From Fasciola hepatica (lineage: Eukaryota; Platyhelminthes; Trematoda; Plagiorchiida; Fasciolidae): a DNA stretch of 64,000 nucleotides. The position numbers and the translations under genes are program-made. Within the stretch, counting starts at the first letter, position 1; the number at the start of each line of letters is the position of its first letter. Under the pieces are notes generated by a model. That model was given only the letters and a program-made list of their open reading frames with translations, did not search any database and had not been told where the DNA came from. Where the stretch lies: assembly GCA_948099385.1 (NCBI GenBank), contig CANUEZ040000104.1, forward strand, positions 437,001-501,000, in the 5' to 3' direction. Shown here in pieces: positions 32,396 through 46,900 of the stretch.

Positions 32396-35300
32396 ATTTT
32401 CATCGAAATTCGGAAGGGATTTTTGTGAGATAAGGCCAGCTCTATCAGAATGCACTTGTTCACGTGTGACACCTCTCCACAGATGACGAAAATCACCTTA
32501 CAGAACTTTAGGTCAGTTATTTGAAGCAAATCTTGGACTTACTATGCAGTAAGATGTTCATCAATGTTCGAAGACACTGTTCACTTTGTTTCGATTCCAG
32601 GATGTTCAGTTTGGTGGTAAGTCACAAATATTTTGCCAACAATCGAGGTGACACCACCCGTGGTGACTGTGGGAGAAGATTAAGCAAAGCTTTAGTTTGA
32701 CGTCCCGGCGCTTTTCACAACAATTGCCTCGCACCAAGTAAATCGTATATTGGAGCAAGTTCTCCAAGAAAATTACTTAGACGGCACAAGTAACACAACA
32801 AATTTGTGAACTGGTGAATCTATGCTTACGCACGCACTTCATGTGTGACAGTGAAATATAAGAACAAATAAGAAAAAACCAATATGAAAATCCTTATCAG
32901 GATTTTTGCAGAAGCTGCAATCCTGTCCCTCAAAAACATTGCATCACCAGTGATTCATCTATAATTTTGGATCACACGTATCGATGATATTTCCGTCATT
33001 CCCGAATGCTTTGGTATTGAAAAGTAGCTCACGAAGATTTTGGGTATATCAAATTACATAAGGTTTGGTGAAGGATAACAATCTGGCATTTCTGAACTCT
33101 CTGGTGAGACAGACTAGCTATGGTCAAATGGAGATGTCTCTATATAGAGGCGAAACGTAGATGGACCAAATACTTGGCTTTCGTAGCAATTATCAGATCA
33201 ATCACATGTGGTTTTGCGTAGAAACTGTTGGCAGAGCTAAAACACCGCAAAGCTAAGAACACAAGAGGTGAATTATCGTTCCATGATGTTTCAATGTGAT
33301 GGCTGCTCAAGGGACGTCACATGGAAAACCTTACATTGAGCCAAGAAAAGCAGTGGCAGAGAACAACATAACAAGAAGATAGAAATTTTACCTATGATAA
33401 CGCATTTGAATTAATCGCGAAAATTATCTAACCAAAAGACATTACGGTAGATCACAAGCCTATAAAAACCATGAAAATATTCACATCAAAACCGTATGTG
33501 CAAGGGAGAATTCATGTATTTGTTTAGGGGTACAGATTTTGACGATTTCGACTTTTTCACGCAAATGCCGGAACACAAACTGTTTATTAGAAGACACGAA
33601 TCACTGTCCCCTAGAGCTGTTCCGGAGGATCATGAAAGACATATTCTCAATTTGGATGGAGTTCACAAGGCGAATCAAGCAAAAGGAGAAATTTGGGAGA
33701 AGTTCTAAAAGCCTGGAGCTCATGAATAAACCCGTTTAACTGGATTACACGTATAGTGTAAAGAAGCACACAAATTGAAACTAACTCAGGAAAAAGATCT
33801 TAAGCGAGCACAATAAGATGACCTATAGGTATGAGCCCTCATTCTACACGTGAATGCATCTACTGAACAAGACTACTAGGATTTTTAAGAGCCAAACTTC
33901 CGACAAGGAAGTACAAGCTCATAGAAGTCGTAAGGTTATGTTGCTAACTATAAAAATGGCTATGACGCGTCAAAGGTGTGGCTTCCCTAATTGGTAACCT
34001 ATTTGTCAAGTTCATCGGAGAACTTGATGTGAAATCTAATAGCAAGATTCGCATAAGTGCCAATGAGTACAAGGCCGCCACGTGCGCATTGACGATATCA
34101 TCTGGACCATTGGCGAGACGTCTGTGACCTAAATGCCTACCTCAGAAATGAAGGAAACGTGAAAACCATCAATCTTAGTTGAGAGCAGTTCTAACGCACA
34201 AAACCAGTGTTAACTTTTTAATTTTGTTCACTTCAGAGAACCTAGGGTCCATATACAATTGCAGTTCAATTTATAATCCTCTGCATTTTTGCTCATCGAT
34301 TTCACTGCTGCTTTGTGATAGTTCTTTTTTGAAAGGAGATATTTCGATCTTGTTACCATATCACTGATACTGGTTCTTTGTTGCGGTAATTTTACAAAAG
34401 ATGCATCGTTTGACATCTACAGCCATTTGAATGGTGTGAAATTGCTTGATAACTTTTGCCGGGGAAAATGATCCCTATCGTTTGTGGACATATGGGAAAC
34501 ATTATTATCCCGTACTGTCTTCAGTTTATCTCGGAAAGCAATCAAGTCACGTCGACCGTCTTCACGTCTTCTTCCTTCTCGAGATAAAATTTATATAGCT
34601 ATGCAAACATCTAACTGTTCCATTCGTTCACATCCCAATCAGCCATTGTTATTATCGAGAAACCTGGGGTGATTATCCCAGTCAGAATGGAACCTCCAAC
34701 CACTGAAACCGAATGGTCTTACTGAAATCTCCTTTTGGAATGGTTTATGATGCGAAGACGAAACTAGTAGGAATCGCTAGAAACACCGGATTGAATGATA
34801 CGCTCGAAAGCGACAGAAATCCTGGTCAGACATATGCGGCTTGATTGGCTTGAGCAGATATCAATTGCAACGTGAAGCCGGCTGATTTGCAATTTCACTG
34901 AACAGTCTCTAATTTCAGCTACGGATTTATTCCTCAAATCACGTACAATCTGAAAGCTTACTGTTTTCTCAATGAATGAAACTGCTCAGTGATGCTCTTT
35001 TATTTGGCTATCTTTAGCAATGCAATATGCTGAAGCTACTGGAAGAACTGAACGGTTCCCAAACGGGGCACGATAGATTCGAGGATGCAAACGTAGACCA
35101 TTCCCAGGGAATAACCCCTCAAAAAATTCCCTTGATACTTATCTTAATAAATTGCGTGCCTGTGCATGAGTGTGATGGAATGGGTATATATACCTCATAT
35201 CCAAAAAGACCCACTGCACTGTTAGAGGTGACCATCAATCAGACCCCGAGACTTGGAGTGGAGAAGGACAAAAGGCCCAGTAGGTTTGGTGTCGTAACGA

Positions 35301-36429
35301 GCTGGTTGACAGTGGATTGATATCCACCGCAGTATCGACTACATGAGGCCGGCGAATGACCTAATTATATGAACTAAGGCCTTGACAATACGTTCTCTAT
35401 GCGGAAGTTAAGACTTTTATAACCACAGTAAGTAAATCAGTCGATTTGGTTGCCCCGGGAATACTCGTCAGTCATATTGACGGAAAACTTTTCACAGTCA
35501 TCTAAATCAAATTTTTCACTTGGTTGCGATTCATTTACATGAGATCAACTGGTATCATCCGTGGTAACATGTCTAGGTTGGGTGATTTGCTGATGCACTC
35601 AAACCGGAATTCGCAAACTCTGAAGGATTAGAAAATCAAAAATGAATTCTAGGAAACATTTTCAATGTTGTCTGTTTTGATATGTTCCAGTTTGACAATA
35701 AATTGGGAAGTGAGTGTTTGTCTGCGTCTTATACTACGTCAGTTTGGCCTTCGCTATGGAGCCGATGGATGACTAGTTTCTCTTGTTCCAAAGTGGTGCA
35801 ATCAGATTATCAGCCTAATCAAAATAAGAAGTGGGTACTGGGTTCTGTCCGCAAAGTGAAACTGCACCGTTTATTAATTTGTCATGAGATCAAATCTACG
35901 AGCATAACACCAAAAGAATACACTGATACAGTGTTTCTAAGTCCGCTGGCTCGATGAAAACTCATTCTCGAATTTATCATCCTATGAATTGAAAAACGAA
36001 TAAATCGACTAACATCAACACAACGATACTAACGGTAGACCCGATCACTAAACAGGCGTTCTGTCCTCGTGAGAACACATTCCATGTCTAATCAGTCTTA
36101 CACAAGCCTGTGGCTATGTACGGATCACTTTGATTGGGAAACAGGTACTGTGTTGTGCTTAACACTGAAGACAATGAATTGTGAATAGAGGTGTGTCCAT
36201 ATGTGCTTTGAACAATAGATTTGCACTCATAGATATCAATACCATTTCCCACTGCGTTTCACATCTACCTCAAAACTATCAGGAATAATTTTAACTCAAT
36301 CAAAGCTACCGGATCCTTGAGATATTGTCGTGATTGTTCTGAGGTCCTGATCATCGATCACTTTCACTAATTCCGCGTAGGCGTCCAGCCGACCCGCTTA
36401 TCGTTTGTTCATTGCACTATATTGTGCAG
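32396..36429. other. No gene recognised; possible very old PLE remnant
   Basis: Mostly unassignable. Near 33,136-33,156 a 6-bp stem with a 4-nt loop is followed by GAAAC, like the right half of a hammerhead ribozyme. At about 33,985-34,110 the plus strand gives GVASLIGNLFVKFIGELDVK and, frame-shifted, VRIDDIIWTIGE, faintly like PLE reverse-transcriptase motifs B and C. Neither is strong. Confidence 0.3.
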
Positions 36430-36517
36430 GCACAAAAACACACGTCTACTCGATCTTGTCGTGGAAACAGCTAATAGCGGCAGTATCTATCTCGTGACTT
36501 CACTGTGCGGTCGAACG
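36430..36517 (+). CDS. Candidate 88-nt host exon (unidentified)
   Basis: A CTATATTGTGCAG acceptor (AG at 36,428-36,429) opens 29 in-frame codons (contains HKNTRLLDLVVETANSGSIY). They end exactly at CGAACG|GTGAGC, a near-consensus donor. The frame stays open beyond the donor to 36,823, so the exon could be longer. The hydrophobic/polar alternation suggests beta strands. No domain is recognised. It lies on the same strand as the candidate at 37,921-38,134. Confidence 0.33.
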
Positions 36518-36823
36518 GTGAGCTGGATAGTCCTGATCGTTGGCTCGCATGTTCCAAACAGAAAAAACATGAAATATCAGGTGAATTTAAAAAGCGTTCA
36601 TAGACTGACCCCATGGATAACAAAGGAAAACGAGAAGTGCAGTGCCGTCAAAGTAATGGGAAATTATTTGCATTTCAGTTCGCTCTTCTGCTTGCTTCAC
36701 CGAGATAAAACATGGTCGTTTGATGTGAATGGTAGACTGCTATTCAGCTGGGTTTTTACGCGGAACTTTGAAAGCTCTTTTGATAATAAATGTTTAACCT
36801 GGAAGAAGGAACACAATGAATGA

Positions 36824-37920
36824 ACTTTCTAAAATCGGCAAAACCAAAAGCAAATCCACAAAACCGCTAACCACAGAAGCCGTAAGTGCCATACTTGTAT
36901 GCCAATCCACAACTCACTTTTGCCACCAAACTTTAGTAGAGTATCAGTTTACTGGCGTCCAATGCAAAGTCGCACCATTCACAGTCCTTTTCGACCATCC
37001 TCTAATTACTTATTTCTGCTTCCCGTAACCAAAGGGAATTTTTATCATATTATCAAACGAGTTGACGTCCCTGAAGGGAGAGAAACAATCTATATGTTAT
37101 TGTGGTCTAGTATTTATCCCCCTCCGCACTGTTGCGGAATTCGAAAGACATCTTGCACTTAATTTCCTTATTCTTACCAAAAAACATGTGTGAAAGTAAG
37201 TGGTGACGGACAAGTTCCGTTAACAGCCAGCATATCAGCTTCTTCCCAGAACCCAAGTTGGAGCTCGCCGTAGCTTATCCGCAAAAGACAAGGTGTCGGA
37301 TCGATAAGACGAGAACGGATTCCCAGCAGGTGGTATTTGGCCGAATCACCTGTCAACCAATCAGGAGAGGTGACTCGATACAAGTTTGAATCAATTAATT
37401 TTTGTTTTCAACGATTGGTGATAGTAGCTGTTTCTGCCCATAGAAACAACGTGTCCTGCCCTAATAGACTGAAATGATTCGAAGGCAGAAACGTCTTCTC
37501 ATTACCGTCTTTGAGTCTTTTCAGAACAGCATTTTCTTCTGATACAGGTTAGATGGATTTTTGTCCTCAAGTACTAGTGACTTTCCCATTCTATTTATGA
37601 TCTATTGGGTATTTGGAAAGCTGAGGTCACAGTAATCACTTCTTTGATGTACAAATAACGGAGCGGTTTAAAAATGGAATCTTCGTTGTACACATTTTAC
37701 AAAAGATTAATAATTACGGTGTTGATTAAGAAACGGATTCTATTCAATATCCTTCAGTTTTACCACCTCTTCTCGATCCCAAATCTTTCTTCTGTCTGTG
37801 TTTCCCTGAATGATTGATTAGTTAAACAAAACTCAAACAATATTACAATTTAGCAACATCACAGAACACAACTGATTATGTTGTTGGTAATCGGATGCTG
37901 TGTGCTTCAAGTTGACGCAG
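36824..37920. other. No gene recognised
   Basis: Only short open frames. Confidence 0.5.
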
Positions 37921-38134
37921 TTAAAAATGCTGCTCGTCGATTTATAACGGTGATTGAAAGTGCAAACATCCAAACCAATATTTCTACAATATCTGTTAGC
38001 GAGTACCACGGGTTCCAGAAAATTGTTTGCTGGTTTACACATACTTGTTTGTCGATGAATATGAATAACAATTGTCTGTATGTGCCCGTACCATATGCGA
38101 GCAAAAGCAGTACGCTCGCTGACCAAAGTCCTGA
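37921..38134 (+). CDS. Candidate 214-nt host exon with strong donor (unidentified)
   Basis: GTTGACGCAG acceptor (ending 37,920), 71 open codons (contains ARRFITVIESANIQTNISTI), and a consensus donor CCTGA|GTGAGTTT at 38,135. Three potential N-glycosylation-like or Asn-rich sites and scattered Cys would suit an extracellular protein, but no domain is recognised. The frame extends 14 codons upstream to an ATG at about 37,878 with a hydrophobic start, so a first exon is an alternative. The minus-strand frames over it are shadows. Confidence 0.33.
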
Positions 38135-39050
38135 GTGAGTTTGTTCAAATACACGTTGATAATGAAATCCCTACTGAGCAAAGTGGCCGAACTCAGAGTT
38201 GGATGAAAATTTATAATCTTCCAATCCTTATGAGCTGTCTTGCAGTCGTGTAGTTATGACCAATGGAAATAGTGGTTGTACTCCGTAAAACGTCACGGGC
38301 AATTACTTACTCCCTGAACTGAATCTGCAAATAAAATATCATCGTCTTGATTGTAAACACAATTACGAATGTCACCACGTTTTCACCCACAAGAGAATAT
38401 AGCAGATTTGACCAATCAAGGACCCAGATGAGCCAAGAGTATACTGAGTTCCCTTCAGTAGTTCTAAAATCCAAACCCAATTCTGGGTTGGAATAGCCAA
38501 GGAGAGAGATTGGGAAAAAAAACCGTTTCGTTTTGGTCATTCTAATGATTTATTTTAATTCTTTATTGCTACGTGACCGTGGTCTCGTAACAAAACATAT
38601 TCTTCAGGACTTTGGGTGAAAGCCATTAGCTTTCAATTTTCGCTTAATTAGAAGGGATAAGTAAGGTCCCAAAATAGCAGTATTTATTCGGTTTCAATTT
38701 GGATTAATTTGGATAAACCAGTTATTGTGTATTGCACGAGAAAAAAGCCGTATGGCCCTGAGCCTCATTCAATTTCTTTAGGACTGAATTATAACGTGAG
38801 ATAGCTGATTGCGTTTCAGGTCGGCCGGAGTGTTTATTTTCATCTCGAGAGATTTTGGTGGATTGTGAATATTTATATAAAATCACGTCATTACTGGATA
38901 AACAGAAATCAACAGGTTTTTCACGGTTTCGCACTTAGTGATGTGAGATGAGTTTTATTTATTGGCGAAACGAAACATGGAATCTCAAACTTGAGAATTT
39001 AAAAGGATTGAATCAAACCTTTACCCGGGGCTACAGCTTCTGTTATTGTT
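38135..39050. other. No gene recognised
   Basis: Nothing supported. Confidence 0.5.
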
Positions 39051-39097
39051 GTTGTATTGTCGTTCTTGTTGTTGTTGCTGACGTGGTTGTTGTCGTT
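39051..39097. repeat. Imperfect (TTG)n tract
   Basis: About 47 bp of TTG/GTT steps with single-base interruptions. Confidence 0.85.
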
Positions 39098-41059
39098 TCA
39101 TCATAACTTCCTTAGAATCAGTAGTTGGGTGTGCAAGAAGCCCAAATGGAAAACAAATCAGTATTCATGGTTGGTTATTTTCTACTCTTCCTTTCACGAA
39201 ATATCATGAACGACTTCTCTGGGACCAAAAGAATCAAAAAGACTAGTTTTAACTCGGAAAAAGCTGCTGCGAGCTGAATTGTGAAAAAACTTTGGTCAAT
39301 TTTCATTATGCATAGGTTAATACACCGACAATAAATTGAATTATTTCAAGGAGAATATTGAAATGATTTAGAAAGTAAGCGAAGAGATATGGTGATACCT
39401 GGAGTTCAATTAATTTCTGTTTCCCAGCCGAACTGAGGACCTCGGTACTGAAGGCCGCAGTCGTATTGATGCATTATCTTGATGAAGTATGCTCTCTGCA
39501 GCTTCTTCATAAATACCACATATTTAGTCCAGCATTTCACGGAATGTGCGGCGATGATCTTCTCATATTTCATACACGATATTTACTGTGGAAGCTAAAA
39601 CCCTAGCTTCAAATCATACTAACTGATCTTAGATTCTGTGACTCTAGTCTTCAATGCGTTCATTTTTTGTGATAACGAGGAATCTTTCTATTTTAGAGGA
39701 AGATAAAATGACAGTGAGGAATCTCGTAGTACAGTGCCTCTATTATTACTGTCAGCTTTCATGTGTACACCGCAGAAAGGTACATAACTCAATTTTTCCC
39801 CGAATTTCGAACAAAGTGTTTCAATTTCGGCGTAGCATTCCAATAAAACTTTTACTCATCCACGTGTTGGCAACCGTTCAGTCTATTTAAATTGGATTCG
39901 TTGTTTTGTATTTCCTCCTGATTACTTGTTTAAGTTTCAGCAGATGGTGAAAAGATCTTTATATTCCTAATTCGTGAAGGAGCTTATTCTTTTGCCTTAG
40001 TTTGAATCGGTCAAAAAATAAGAAACAAATTATCTAAAAAATGCAATATATTCCAGACATTTGACGCAAAAGAGATTCATGTCTGCCGATTCGTTGAGCT
40101 CATTGATGCAATTAGAGTGTAAATCGAGCATAACATTCAGCTTTTGGCGTAGGTAGGGATGAGCAACAGGATGTAGTCCACGAGAAACGAGTGAACTGTA
40201 ACTGAGACAGCAAACCCACTGAGCTCAGTGTAACACAGTTATTCATCGCCCACCTATGCAATGTTTCATAGAAACGTGCTCTGCCCAATCCGTGCGACAC
40301 CGAATAGCTCGTAACTGGCAAAAATGCTTTGCATACATTTTATTGCTTTCCATACAGATACCATAGATGATCATAACGTTTTTAAACTAATGAATAATTC
40401 ATAATAACTCTGGTTATTATCCTGGCGTTTGTACTTGAAGTAGGTTCCTTTGGTGAGCATTTTTCACTTGGCAACTAACGTGAGGTGTAATATTTTTTGC
40501 GTTACGAAAAGGGTGTGTCATTGAACATTTCGCACAAAAGTACTGATTTTGTTCGAGTCAGAAAGTATCTGATGTTTTTTTGTCGGATATGTGATATCGT
40601 AGTCAAAAATATTGAGTTCTGCAATAAAATTCAGGGGTAATGTGTAGGTTTCGAGGCTGCTATTTAACTGTATTGGTCACCTTTAGCTCTCAGAAAAAGT
40701 GCCTGTTATTCTGTTCTGTATAAGGCTCAGGCCAAGAAGCATCCACAAGTTTCAGAAAGAAGTATGTTTTTTCTAATCACAGTTAATCAGCTCTAATCAT
40801 TTGTCTTCCTTCTCGCTAAACAATATGACGCAGAGACAGACGCTGATTTCGGGTGACGAGATTTCGGGAAATAAAGACATGCTTCTCCCGAAATAATCTT
40901 GAAAATAAAAGCCAGAGTTCCATCATAGCACGACTGATGTCCGGAACGATTTTGCTGCATTTCAACATAGAGCAAGCCGCCGAACAAAAGTACTTGCATA
41001 AGTTCAAGCAAAACAATAATTTTCGACAAATATAGGGGGAATTAAAGTAGTTAAGTTAC
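39098..41059. other. No gene recognised
   Basis: Contains the short match to 18,790 (at about 39,448). A G+C-richer stretch at 40,090-40,320 has repeat-like texture but no identifiable motif. Confidence 0.4.
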
Positions 41060-41470
41060 ATTACCATGGCAAAGATATTACCAAACAGCAGTTTCTATCG
41101 ACACAATGAGGGTTTCCATCGCTTCGTATCAATGGCTTCGGCCAGCCTCCATAGCCTGGTGTTCCTTGCCAAGTATATAGCCCGAAAAGCAGTGTTTCAG
41201 TCAGCTGCATGACGCGTCATCAGAAGATGACAAGTGATGGCTGACGACGGGATCTTATGTTTTTAGAAGCTATCAGTATGCGTTTGGTCTAACCCTGACT
41301 ACATCATAAAACATTGGGCCCAATTTGAAACGTGTCCAATCATTCGAATATGTGATTGTCGCTCTGTTCGATTCACGTAGGCTGCTCCGCAACTACACTG
41401 AAATCGGTGAATCAGATTAGACTTAGAGCACAGAAGAAGAGGTTGCTTCACCAAGGATTTAGGAATCCAA
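41060..41470 (-). pseudogene. Penelope-like element, GIY-YIG C-terminus (family 1)
   Basis: On the minus strand FQCSCGAAYVNRTERQ lies at about 41,345-41,400. This corresponds to the CxC-x2-YxGxTxR core of the GIY-YIG endonuclease of Penelope-like elements, with the central Gly replaced by Asn. After frame interruptions it is followed by ITCHLLMTRHAAD near 41,225 (the HLxxTxH block) and by LAEAIDTKRWKPSLCRQ near 41,105 (the typical xEAxxIxxxxPxLCxQ C-terminus). PLEs move by RT plus this nickase. The copy is 5'-truncated, as is common for PLEs, and carries stops. Confidence 0.8.
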
Positions 41471-44236
<2,766 letters not shown>

Positions 44237-44316
44237 AGTGTGTGTGTGTGTGTCTGTCTGTATGTCTGTCTGTGTGTGTGTGCACACGCGTGTGTGTGTG
44301 GGTAAGTGCGTGTGTT
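44237..44316. repeat. Imperfect (TG)n tract
   Basis: About 80 bp of TG with CTG and TATG interruptions. It adjoins the 3' side of a PLE fragment. Confidence 0.92.
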
Positions 44317-44389
44317 AGATCGTTCGTCGATTAGGTCGATTGGATTATAGTCACACCGGCTCCCACTATCCGAGCCCGTGGTGACGAAG

Positions 44390-45060
44390 TCATGTGTCGA
44401 TGTGGCCTTTGGGGCTGCTTATGTGTTGGTGATGCAGTTTGGTCCAAATTCCGGGAATCTCTGTCCCGTCATTTCGGTTGACGAATGTTAGGTGGGTGCT
44501 AATTGCGTTCAGTGCTTGTTTTTGATCGGTGTTGGAAAATTGTTGTTTTCATAGTCTATACCATGCCCCTCGGCTATGGCGTGAATAGCGATCGTTGAAT
44601 CCCGCTTTAGTTTCGCTAAGGCTGTCATGTTGGAGTGCTTACGTTTCTCTTGAGTTATCTGGATGTTTGTCCAATATATTCAGTTGGACAATCTTTGAAA
44701 CTGATTTTGTAAATGCAGTTGTTTTGGTCCTGCAATTTGATTGAATCCTTGGCTTTGGTGAGATGGTGAGGCAGAATGTTGTCAATCCGAAAGAATGTGC
44801 GAATTTGACAATTGCTGAGAACTTTTTGGATTGTCTCAGAAGTGCCCGATCTGTATGGAATTCTGATGGAAGCCAGATAGTCTTTATCTCCAGCAGCTTG
44901 TGTCGTTAGTTTAATTTTTTTTCCTCAATTGGTTTCTTACTGGATGTGGCGGGTAGTGGTTTTCATGAAGGAATTGGCCTAAGCGTCTCACTTCTTCCTC
45001 ACAAGTGGTATCCTCAGTACAGAATTTTTCAATTGTGTTGGCTAACGATAGGATAAGCGT
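44390..45060 (-). pseudogene. Penelope-like element, RT tail and GIY-YIG (family 2)
   Basis: On the minus strand: IEKFCTEDTTCEEEVRRLGQ near 45,000 (the linker after the RT thumb, xxNGYPxxxI region), then YLASIRIPYRSGTSE near 44,860 and LPHHLTKAKDS near 44,765. Next come NCIYKISFKDCPTEYIGQTS at about 44,655-44,715, the GIY-YIG core with both cysteines of the CCHH-like cluster, and a decayed EHSNMTALA-type segment near 44,620 containing the conserved Glu-His. A stop interrupts after QTSR and frameshifts follow. The sequence is clearly different from the PLE at 41.1-41.5 kb, so two lineages are present. 5'-truncated at about 45,075. Confidence 0.82.
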
Positions 45061-46249
45061 CCGTTTTACTCAATGCGGATGAACTTAACGGAGATGTAAA
45101 TAGTTTACCAACGTGTTATTGATATTATATCTTTTCGTTTAACACCAAACGGCGCATCGTTTATCCGATACGCTGTGAACCCCGTTCGGCCCCGACATAC
45201 TGGTTAGATCACAAGTGGAACAAATTCGGCTGAATTTCACATCAAACGAAAACCATCATGTATATGACCGTTTATTTGTCAGGCTATTCGTGATTTATGA
45301 ATTTCCTGAGCAATGACTCAATAAATTTTGTTCATAATAATTCACAGGGTTACTTGATTTGAAAAGCTCACCAAGTATATCAAATTCTCTTCGTTCCATT
45401 AAAAGATTACGAGAGAATCAAGAATAAATTCGTTGGTGATTTTCGTCTTATCTTTCCACTAAAATAAATGCATTACCAATTGAAATTAGACCTTACCGCT
45501 CGTACTGTATTGGCCAGATTGGAGGCTGCCAGTTTGTCGTTCTTTTATTGTAAATTTCAGTACCTGCTGATACACTCACTCCGACCCATGTGCAACCCTA
45601 GTCAACAGAGCGTTGCCCTTGTGTGCTACTGTACATACGCCTGAGACTTTATACATAAATTTCAGGTGAACAAATAGTAGTGCACTTGTGCACTCAGTGT
45701 TCCAGCACTTATCAGGGACCCGTGCAGAAAAGGCGATAGAACATTTGCTCTATGTATATGGTTTAAAATGCTTATCGAGGCACACCGCTGATTGTCTCAT
45801 ATCTCGAATTACTAGCGAAATATGCATTCCTACCAAAGGAATAGCTCGAGTTGTTACCTAAGTCTAACCGATTGCTTCTGTCACTAATCTGGAGTCAGCA
45901 CAAACTATTAGGTAGTAAATCCACCAACCGAAGTAGAAGAGTTCAATGATTCAAAAAAAGAAGTATAGATGCTCATTGTATTTGGAATTTTTAGATGCTT
46001 TTTGTTTCAAAGTTGGAATGGACAAAATCATGATGAAATTCATCATAAGAGTATTATTGAATATACAAAATTTTACTGAACTTTAAAATTGATACTTGTA
46101 ACCTACTCGTTTCAGGCCGAATTATGTAACAGGAACCGCGGGAAAGAAGGGATAACAAATACGAAATGATTACGCTTCCAACTTCATGCGAAGACGATTC
46201 ATAAAGGCTGGGAAAACATAACTGAATCAGGTTTCAGGTCGATTCTCTC
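45061..46249. other. No gene recognised
   Basis: Nothing supported between the PLE and CR1-like fragments. Confidence 0.5.
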
Positions 46250-46900
46250 GATGGGGATGAGGTTTCCTTTTCCTTTCTGCCTCAGAGTTCACTCTACTCA
46301 TTAGGTCAACATCCTCTCTGCCTTCCTCTTTTATTCCCAGCCATTCTTTTCCTCTTGTATTAGATATAATAGTGATTCCTCATGTTCTGTGTAGTGTGAA
46401 TGTTTCCAACCCACCCGGTGCGAACACTATTCCACTTGTCGTCCTTACCAAGTGTTCCGCAGTAGATTCCTAGTTTGTCGTCTATAGCTGTCTTCTTTCT
46501 CAGTGGAAGAACCTCATTTTTTTCCTAACCCGAAACATGGTTACATTTCTGACCCCAACAAACACCGTCCTATTTCCATGACATTTGTGAATTTAAAGAT
46601 TTTTGAAACTGTTATCTCCGGCCAGCTGCGTCCTTTCCTTGAAAGTGAGGGTCTACTGACTAACAGTCGATAAGAATTCCGCTCGAGTCGTCGCACAGGT
46701 AACCCACTAGCATTCCTCTCACACTCTCGGTCAGCTGCACTCTATAACCACGGAGGAATTCACCCGATCTCGGAAGCCTTCTACCGAGATTTGTGCGCAG
46801 GTCTGCTGTCATAACTTTCTTCTTTCGGGTTTCATTCGGCTCTCTTTAATTCGATTCGGTTACCCGCATTGCAGAGTACTGATACCAAATACGTACCAAC
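46250..46900 (+). pseudogene. CR1-like LINE reverse-transcriptase fragment
   Basis: Reads left to right as the N-terminal half of a CR1/Jockey-type RT. A decayed VNVSNPPGANTIP near 46,410 stands for the SxxxGPDGIP block. PNKHRPISMTF near 46,560 is the YRPISL block. LKIFETVISGQLRPFLESEG lies at 46,595-46,655, then EFRSSRRTGNPLAFLSH near 46,690 (the QxGFRxxxST block). HPISEAFYRD near 46,775 stands where LDxxKAFDxV should hold the first catalytic Asp, which is lost. LSSFGFHSALFN ends the match. Stops and frameshifts are present. It is a different family from the LINE at 60-62.3 kb. Confidence 0.8.

Noticed and set aside
41193..41225. Hammerhead-like core: CTGATGA, a GTCA/TGAC stem and GAAAC on the minus strand
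   Set aside because: The same bases encode the HLLMTRH block of the PLE GIY-YIG domain, the closing stem is imperfect and no stem III is visible, so the match is most simply a coding coincidence.
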